Shown: one piece after another, positions 57,340 through 64,000 of the stretch
How positions within the stretch are numbered: the first letter of the stretch is position 1
Layout: each line of letters opens with the position of its first letter
Source of the DNA: Buxus sempervirens
Lineage: Eukaryota; Streptophyta; Magnoliopsida; Buxales; Buxaceae
Assembly: GCA_947561395.2 (NCBI GenBank)
Contig: OX387183.1
Location: forward strand, 27,268,853-27,332,852
DNA length: 64,000 bases
Direction of reading: 5' to 3'
Translations under genes and position numbers: made by a program
Notes under the pieces: model-generated
The model's input: the letters and a program-made list of their open reading frames with translations, nothing else
What the model was told of the DNA's origin: nothing
Databases searched by the model: none

Positions 57340-57690
57340 ACCCCGCGGGCAAGGTGGGCGCGAGCTCAGCGCACCCAAAAGGAAGTAGGCGCGAGCTAGA
57401 CGCGAGCTCAGCGCACCCAAAAGGAAGTGGGCGTGAGCTAGGCGCGAGCTCAACGCACCCAAAAGGAAGTGGGCGCGAGCTTAGCACGAGGTGAGCGCAC
57501 CCAAAAAAAGGAAGTGGGCACGAGCTAGGCGCGAGCTCAGTGCACCCAAAAGGAAGTGGGCACGAGCTTAACGCGAGGTGAGCGCACCCATAAAAGGAAG
57601 TGGGCGCGAGCTTAGCGCGAGCTCAGCGCACCCAAAAGGAAGTGGACGCGAGCTTAGCACGAGGTGAGTGCAAGCTCAGCGCATACCCTG
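57340..57690. repeat. GCGCGAGCTCAGCGC tandem array in S6
   Basis: About nine units of roughly 35-50 bp share GGGCGCGAGCT..AGCGCACCCAAAAGGAAG. It occupies the place of the distal palindrome cluster of other Tat-like LTRs. It shares the core GCGCTGAGC (in LTR sense) with the promoter-side palindrome of the same LTR at 60892-60907. Confidence 0.75.
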
Positions 57691-57937
57691 ATTCTCTGTT
57701 TTTTTCTTCCAAACTCCATGATTGACTGGTTTTTTAAGGTTTTTAAGCTCTACAACTACTTTCTGGGGATCCTTAGATTCCTAGAAGACCTTCGAACACA
57801 GCTTGACTTCAACATCCCGACTCAAATCTCTTCGGAACCCCCAAATCCGAGACAAAACACTAACAGAACATGAATAATGAAGAAGGGAACAGGGGGGGCT
57901 TTATCGGGATACAATAGAGATGAGATTACCATGGGGG

Positions 57938-60311
57938 TGTTAGCACCTGATTTTTGCACCCCAAAATGAAGGAAAATGAAAAGTCAAAACCCTAAGGGGG
58001 TCAAAAAATTGACTTTTCCAATTAAGGAAATTTGGCCATCAAACTTTATATCATTGAAAAGAGCATTTCGACACGGTTCTAACGCAACTGAGTTTGCTGG
58101 AATCGGAGTCCAGGTGAGAAAAATATGGCCCGGTCAAACTTCCAGAAAGCAAAAAGATGACTTTTTGCTCGGCCCCAATCCAACTACCAAGCCTGATCTC
58201 AATAGATAGCTGGTTCCGAGCTAATTCCAACAACACTAAGTTTGCTCAAATCGGACACCAGATGAAGAAGTTATGAGCAGTTGAAAATTCAAGAAAACAG
58301 CCCGTGTGGCAAAAACAGCAGGATAAAGCAAAATAAATGAACAAATAAATAATCATATATTAATGCTTTAATAATATAATTTTAGATATTTTGAATATTT
58401 TAATAATATAGCTATAAAGAATCTCGAATTTTATAAAAAAATAATAATAAAATCTTTATTAAAAATCAAATTTCATAAACTATTTGAAATCCGGCATTTA
58501 AAAAACGTGTGAAACCGCACTTGAAGTACGGTTTGGTCTAAACCGCACTTCAGATACGGTTTGATCTTCTAGAAGGTGGACGCGTGACCTGTACGGCGAC
58601 AGCTGGCAGATTCGTGCAGATTTGCACGTGTTGAATGCCAGCCACACTTAAAGCGCGGTTTTTTATTTTTTGGTGCAATCTTGTCACAACCGCACTTTAA
58701 GTACAGTTGTGACCAAACCGCACTTAAAGTACGGTTCCGGCCAATTTTTGCCTATAAAAGGGGGACCACCCCCCATTTGGAGTAAGCTGGCCCCCCTTCG
58801 GTCCCCACACCCTCTCCCTGTTCTTAGCCCATCCGAAACTCTGCCCACACCCTGTCTCTCTCAATACCCAACCTCAAATCCCCAAAATACCCTTACTTTG
58901 CTCAAACCTTGCCTAAACTCTCACCTTTCGCTCTATAAACATAAGTAACCCATCAAACCCCTGCCAAAACCCAATTTGAAAATATAAGAGGACGCGGAAG
59001 CGCTGCCCAATTTTTTCGAAGTACCACAAAGTGCAAGTAAATCAACAAAAAAGTTCCATTGTAAGTATTTCTTTTTATTTTGCAAAGTATAACATAATTA
59101 TTTTTTGATGTCTTCATATATTTTTTATTACCTCACTATTTCTAACCTGTTTGTCGCTTGTCTAAGGCCATGAAAGGCTAAATTAAGGTGGTTATTTCAT
59201 TAAAAGAGAGGGGGCTATCCATGAATTAATATGGACACTTTAAACTAACTCATTTTGCTATGATGGTTGGTTTCTTTTTAGAACTAGTCCACCCCTGTAA
59301 TCTCCCCTTTTCCCTACTGGATAATGATTGTGATTGACTGACCAAAAAAGGAAGGGAAGCTCATGATTCTAAAGAACTTGGAAGAAAGTAAGAAAGAGGC
59401 CTTTTAGGCCAAAAGAGAAAAATGCAGCATCCCAAAGGAGTTGGAAGCCTGACGGAGGTTTTTGGAAGCCCCAGAAAATCAAGCAAAGTGATCCAGATTA
59501 AAATCGGTGCAAACAAGTGAAACTGAGCAGCAACCGTACATACAGAATGGTTCTGACCAAACCGCACCAAGAGTGCGGTCAGATTAGAAAAATGACTTAA
59601 AAATTAATTTATTTGGCCCGGTTGAACCTAATTCGACCTGAACCAGCCTGAACTAGTCCCTCAAGCAATTTGGGCTATCTTGAGCCCATATTTGGACCAT
59701 GGGCCTAGATGGGCCCATTGACCCCCATGGGCCCACCTTAGACCGGTCTACACCAGGCCCGTTTTCTATAGACGGGTCTAAGGCCACCTGACTCCAGGCT
59801 AGTGGGCCAAACTCAAGCCCACCAAGCCCAAAAATTTGTAAATACATAAAACTTAATAAAATAACCAAATGGGTTACCCAATAACCCAATTGGGCCCAAG
59901 GCCCAACCATGGCAGCCCACGGGTCTTCCAACGGGATCCGGGTCCGACCCACTTCATCTAAATAAAATAAAAAAAAGATAAAATCAAAATAAAAGGGACC
60001 CACACCTTCAGAGGGCCCCGCCAGGCCAAAAGAAGCAGCATGCTGGCATAGGAAGGGTGAACTTGACTCAAAAACCAGGGAGACCCGAGGGACCTGTCAA
60101 ACCGACGGGGCGGGCCGGGGTGTCTTAGGGCTTCCCCGAACCGTAACCGAGGACTTAGATAGATCTCTAAAAAGCCGCAGACCAGACTTAGACCCGGTTA
60201 GGGCAAAACCGTGTCTGCCTGCACTCTCAGGCAGTGGCGACTCCGAACGTCCCGAGGCACGCACAAAACGTGCGCCCGGTGTGCGAGCTAGGCCAGGTTT
60301 AGGTGCGCACA
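57938..60311 (+). repeat. Solo LTR S7 (Tat-like, TGTTAGCACC subtype, 2374 bp)
   Basis: TGTTAGCACCTGATTTTTGC to GGTGCGCACA, with a perfect duplication GGGGG (57933-57937 and 60312-60316). It is the uninterrupted relative of L4. The ends form an imperfect inverted repeat (TGTTAGCACC / GGTGCGCACA, 8 of 10). Its palindrome word AACCGCACTT..AAGTACGGTT occurs at 58512-58740 and again at 59532-59583. AT-rich filler lies at 58320-58500, and the tail is GGCCCA-rich (59680-60010). Confidence 0.92.
58512..58760 (+). promoter_or_regulatory. S7 core promoter with AACCGCACTT palindromes
   Basis: Palindromes AAACCGCACTTGAAGTACGG and variants lie at 58513-58533, 58540-58562, 58686-58710 and 58715-58736. The TATA box CCTATAAAAG is at 58751-58760, in the same position as in L4. 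Confidence 0.68.
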
Positions 60312-60842
60312 GGGGGAACATGCTCCCCCTTCGAATCAATCAAGCACGAACAGCAAATAACTTGGCAAACACAGAAAACACCCTAGTCATGCTTGAAAGC
60401 TTGAAATGAGCTCATTCTTGCTTGTATTAAACAGGGAACATTACCTTGTTTTAATCCTTTGCAGGGTATGCGTGAGGCTTCCTGGGAGTGCACGAGCAGT
60501 TGTTGGAGGCTCCTCCTCCGAGCATCAAGGGCAGGTTCCTCCTTCTCCTTCAAGCATCAAGAGGGGAGGGGGCGAGAAAGATCCGAGGAAGGTGGAGAGA
60601 AGTGTGCCTGGTTTTTTCTTTGGGGAAGATGGTGGCCAAGACCAGTGTGTCTGGTTTTTTCTTTGGGGAAGATGGTGGTCAAGACCAGCTTCGAATGCCC
60701 AACGAAGAAGAAGCCGATGAAAGAAAGAAAACCCAATCAGGAAGAAAGCCCCTCCAAAAAAAATGCCGAACCCCAAAAATCCGAACCCTAGAAAAATGCC
60801 CCCACCTTCAAAATCCGAACCCCCTGCAATGAATGGTCGTGC

Positions 60843-60940
60843 GGTTTTTATAGGAGAGAAAAAAAAGGGGTATCCGCTCAACTTGCGCTGAGCGCAAGCT
60901 AAGTGCATACCGCTTGCCACGTTCGCGTGAGCGACCAAAT
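60843..60940 (-). promoter_or_regulatory. S6 core promoter
   Basis: The complement of 60844-60853 reads CCTATAAAAA. On the upstream side (higher coordinates) lies CTTGCGCTGAGCGCAAG (60891-60907), a 7-bp palindrome with a 3-base centre, followed by further GCGT/ACGC words to about 60937. Confidence 0.5.
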
Positions 60941-61752
60941 GATTAAAAATCAATTAATGAGGCCGCTCGTTTGTTTAAAAAATCTGAAAATTAAGATATA
61001 GTCCCTGGGATATTTGGGTTTAATATTATTTTATTCAGATATTTTCAGATTGGTCCCTGGGATATTTTGAATGTTTGGATATTTATGGATTTGATCCCCG
61101 AGATATTTTCTTGCACAACTCGTCATGTGTACAGCTTTTTGCCACGTGCGCAGTTTGCCGGTTTTGCTGCTCGGGAATTTCGTCAGCTCATATTTTCTTC
61201 ATCTGGGCTCCGATCTGGGCAAACTTAGTTGCGTTAGAATCGTATCGGAGCCCTCTATCCAATGGCATGGGGGTAAGCACCCAGATCGTGGTTTATCAGA
61301 AAGTCAACTTTCAGCCCCCCTCAAGTTTGACCGCCCGCAGAACCTTCATCCAGACTCCGATTCCTGCAAACTCAGTTGCGTTGAAATCGTGTCGAGATTC
61401 TCTATCCAATCAGATAAAGCAAGGTGGTCAACTATCACCTAATCAAAAAGTCAGCTTTTTGTCCCATCGGGGTTTGACTTTCTGCCAGGGTTTCCATTTT
61501 TAGCACTTCCAGGGGTGCAAAAATAAGGTGCTTACAATGATGAAATCAAATGCCTTAGTATTTTTAATCTCTTATTGAATCTTACTCTTATATTTTCTTA
61601 GTTAATAATTTTAATTGCTAGTTAAACACCCATCTCACTTTTTGATTATCCAAATAGAATTTAGGATAGTAATTTCAATATTTAGTAGCTAAAATTCCTT
61701 GTGGGTTCGACACTCTATTTCATCACTTTATTACTTGTTACGAATTCGTGCA

Positions 61753-63600
61753 CTTGCAAAAAAGTACATCATGTGGCACACCTGAGCGTCCAGCAGCAGC
61801 AGCAGCACCTCCATTCTCTTCGTGTTATCTCCATGCATGCATTTAGAACTTGCTTGGTGGTTTGTTTGGTCTAGATACATGGTTTGTTTAGTTATTTGCT
61901 GTTTATATATATATATATATATGAGCATGCTCCTTTCCCCAAGAGCTTGTTGTGTGCCTCTGTGTGTTGATGCATGCTCCCCCAACCCCTTTACCATTAG
62001 CTGTATTTTTTATATGCATGTGAGCATGTTACCTCCCCCCTATGACCTACTGTTTTTAGATAAGGATGCATGATCCTCTCCTCTTGTGCCTTGCTGTTTT
62101 TTTCGTGGTGCAATATGCATCATCATGCCACCCTTGCCCCCTTGTAACCTATTGATATGTGCTCCAATAAAATCGGTTTTTGCTCTTGCATGCTCATTGT
62201 TCGAGCACCTGAGAATACATGATCTCGTCCCCCTGAACTTGTGTCGATTTTGGGCATGCTTAACCCCCCTCCATGTTGTTGTTTGACTATCTAATTACCA
62301 TGATGTTGCATGTGTATTGGTATGCTTGCTTGCCCTTCGCCCTCGCTGGCAAACCCCAAAGGAAACCCAAGGGGATGCCTTCCCAAATCTGAACCAATGT
62401 GGGCCCTCTCTGGGGCCCACATGACTTGTAGAAGACCCCTAGGAAGCCCACAAAAGCACCCCAATGGCCGAACCCCGAAAAGCAGCACTTTTAAGGTGAT
62501 CTGACAACTCAGGTCGGATCACCCTTGGCTTATGCATGGTCGGCAAGAAATGCCGGATACATGGCCAAAGTGCCATTTTGCACATTCCTTGATTGTTGCT
62601 ATATTTAAGTGATCTTTTCAAGCAAACCGAGCAAGCCAATAGGGTTTCCGGATCACCCGGAAACCCAACATGGGACATGGACCACCGGTCCAATTACATT
62701 AGTGTGCCTTCCAACGGGGCCCACCAAGCCCAATAAACCTTTGTGCATGTAATTAAGCAACTCAAAGCAGTTAACTGAACCAAGTGGGCCAAGCCCAATG
62801 TGGCCCATCCCAAACCCATTTTTGTGTGGCATGATATGTAATAAGTAGCATGGTTTGGCCGAGACCCAGGACTAGGGCCTATCGGGCCTGTCAAAGCCCA
62901 CTAACCAAACCCAGGAAGGGTGCAAGCCCTACACCTCAAGGAACTTGGGCTTTCAAGCCCAAATCTGGACTACAGGCCCCTAGCCCAATGTCCAGCTCAC
63001 TTTGGCAAAGATAAACAAGATAATCTAAAAATATTTTGGCAACCGCCATGGGGGCCCATCCAGGGGCCCGCAAACCAATACAGACACACGTGTTGCACGA
63101 AAATCACTTAAGTCTCCAACTTGAATAAACTAAGTAAAATCAATTCATTTCACCTAAGCCCACAGGGCCTCCTAGACCAGACAGAGGCCCACCAAGGGTA
63201 CATGGGCTTGACTAAGCCCACCAAGGACACCATGGACCTTCCAAGCGGAGTCCACCCAATCAGACTCAGATCACCTAATTAAGCAAGATAAAAACAAATT
63301 AAAGGGACCCACACCACTCAGGTGGTCCCGCCAAACTCAACCAAATTGCCTATCGGATTAGGAATCGGGTGAGAACCAAAGGTGAGTTGACTCAAACCAG
63401 GGAACCCACGGGACCCGTCATCCAACGGGGTGGTCTGGGGTGTCTACGGACTTCCCCAGACCACAACCGAGACCCTTCTCAGAATCTCAAGCCGCAAACC
63501 AGACCAATAGACAAGATTAGGTACCCAGGTGTCCGCCTGCACCCTATCAGGCGGTGGAGACTCCCAATTTTTCCCGTGGGGCGTTTCCGACGTGCGCACA
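61753..63600 (+). repeat. Tat-like LTR fragment L5 (3' part)
   Basis: Its 5' part is missing, cut at the Athila LTR end. It holds an AT microsatellite (61904-61922), a distal palindrome cluster GATCTGACAACTC / GGTCGGATC (62499-62523), the inverted repeat GGTTTCCGGAT/ACCCGGAAACC near 62641, and a TGGGCC-rich tail. It ends GACGTGCGCACA. In the middle it is very similar to the LTR of A at 1-1039. Its last 60 bases, however, follow the S1/S5 subtype (TTTTCCCGTG..GCGTTTCC). Confidence 0.8.
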
Positions 63601-63918
63601 CCTGCCTTGGAAGAAGACCACCTGCAAGGCCTGGCTCGGATGCTCTGGGAAGATCCACGGTCCCTAGAGATGATCGGAGATGCAGTGGAAGTAGACCCGT
63701 TGGCTCCAGCCTGGTCACCAGACAACCTACCGGTGTTGTTCGCCTTGGAATCTATAGATGAAGTCACCATGGCGTTTGCCTCGCCAGATGAGTCGTTCAT
63801 CCCTGAAGGGATACCGATCCACCCTGCGATTGTCATAGAAGTGCCGCCACCTGCTCCCATGGAAGAATCCAAAGAAGCAGAAGACCCTGCCATGTATATC
63901 TGCATGATGGAAGGGTGA
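63601..63918 (+). pseudogene. Pol linker of a Tat-like element, probably the continuation of A
   Basis: Directly after L5 an open frame reads ALEEDHLQGLARMLWEDP, then FIPEGIPIHPAIVIEVPPPAP and an acidic tail, ending at the TGA at 63916-63918. I do not recognise a domain. The acidic, proline-rich style fits the linker between G-patch and reverse transcriptase. It joins in phase to the frame cut at 15469, and the first five bases CCTGC resemble CCAGC before L1. The remaining 63919-64000 shows no clear feature. Confidence 0.5.
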
Positions 63919-64000
63919 GACAGCTCGGGAACACCAAGCCGCAGGGCAAGGTCTCCTCCTTTACCTCCCTATATCTCGCACCCCGGAACTCGCGACAGGT

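Larger units (their letters stand above)
55568..61536 (-). repeat. Solo LTR S6 (Tat-like, about 3.6 kb net), carrying S7 and a hAT MITE
   Basis: On the minus strand TGTAAGCACC to GTGCGCACA, with a perfect duplication ATGAT (55563-55567 and 61537-61541). It is split by S7 (57938-60311). Its TATA box is the complement of 60844-60853 (CCTATAAAAA). The promoter-side palindrome is TTGCGCTGAGCGCAA near 60892-60907. The distal region at 57340-57690 is a tandem array of GCGCGAGCTCAGCGC. Short open frames near 60406-60830 overlap a 46-bp tandem duplication and do not look like a gene. Confidence 0.88.
54242..61752 (+). repeat. Athila-like 3' LTR, split by solo LTR S6
   Basis: Starts TGATAAGTCATGAAAATACC after a polypurine tract. 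It runs to 55567, resumes at 61542 and ends near 61752 at 'cgaattcgtgca'. The net length is about 1.54 kb, usual for Athila. A 62-bp repeat array and TATA box lie at 54475-54722. The exact 3' end is uncertain by a few bases because no second LTR is present for comparison. Confidence 0.78.

Noticed and set aside
60406..60832. Overlapping open frames in three phases
   Set aside because: Several frames are open together because of a GC- and purine-rich tandem duplication. They run against the LTR sense and have no recognisable domain.

Overview
This window is plant nuclear DNA, almost certainly from a seed plant and probably an angiosperm with a large, repeat-rich genome. I see no cellular gene, tRNA or rRNA. 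Nearly every base belongs to LTR retrotransposons inserted into one another. The lineages are Ty3/gypsy Tat/Ogre-like elements (an extra ORF1 upstream of gag, very long LTRs, and a primer-binding site beginning TGGCGACTCC), one Athila-like gypsy element, a second gypsy LTR type (TGTAAAACCCC...GCGTTACA), and one Ty1/copia Sirevirus-like element. One small hAT-type MITE is also present.

Layout. 1-15469: host Tat/Ogre-like element 'A' on the + strand. It runs 5' LTR end, PBS, leader, ORF1 relic, 145-bp tandem repeats, gag relic, protease and G-patch relic. It is broken by two solo LTRs (1577-5711 and 8913-11093). 15470-25835: three Tat-type LTRs in series (L1, L2, L3), each L1/L2 followed by a PBS and leader. 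25837-36798: a second, deleted Tat-type body 'B' with ORF1, repeats, then a jump into integrase and a 3' UTR; it carries two more solo LTRs. 36799-49460: Tat-type LTR L4, split by a complete 10.2-kb copia element (38549-48767). 49461-61752: 3' half of an Athila-like element and its LTR, split by minus-strand solo LTRs S5 and S6; S6 itself carries a hAT MITE and solo LTR S7. 61753-63600: end of another Tat-type LTR (L5). 63601-64000: pol-linker coding sequence that continues the reading frame broken in A at 15469.

Only the copia element looks competent. Its LTRs are both 1171 bp and about 97% identical, its Gag-Pol is one open frame of 1651 codons with all catalytic motifs, and it has a second 428-codon ORF after pol. 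All other coding regions are broken by stops, frameshifts, deletions or insertions.

The most unusual structures are regulatory or structural rather than coding. (1) The transcribed part of every copia LTR holds nine consecutive stem-loops in 251 bp; their stems differ but nearly all share the loop TGGATT, and one stem pair changed in a compensatory way. (2) Several Tat-type LTRs carry two clusters of short palindromes, one next to the TATA box and one 0.8-1.4 kb downstream. The palindrome word matches between the two clusters of one LTR but differs between LTRs. (3) The post-pol ORF of the copia element is preceded by motifs resembling the LTR promoter plus its own TATA box. Element boundaries rest on TG...CA ends and target-site duplications that I read directly. 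Family names come from remembered protein motifs, not from a search.
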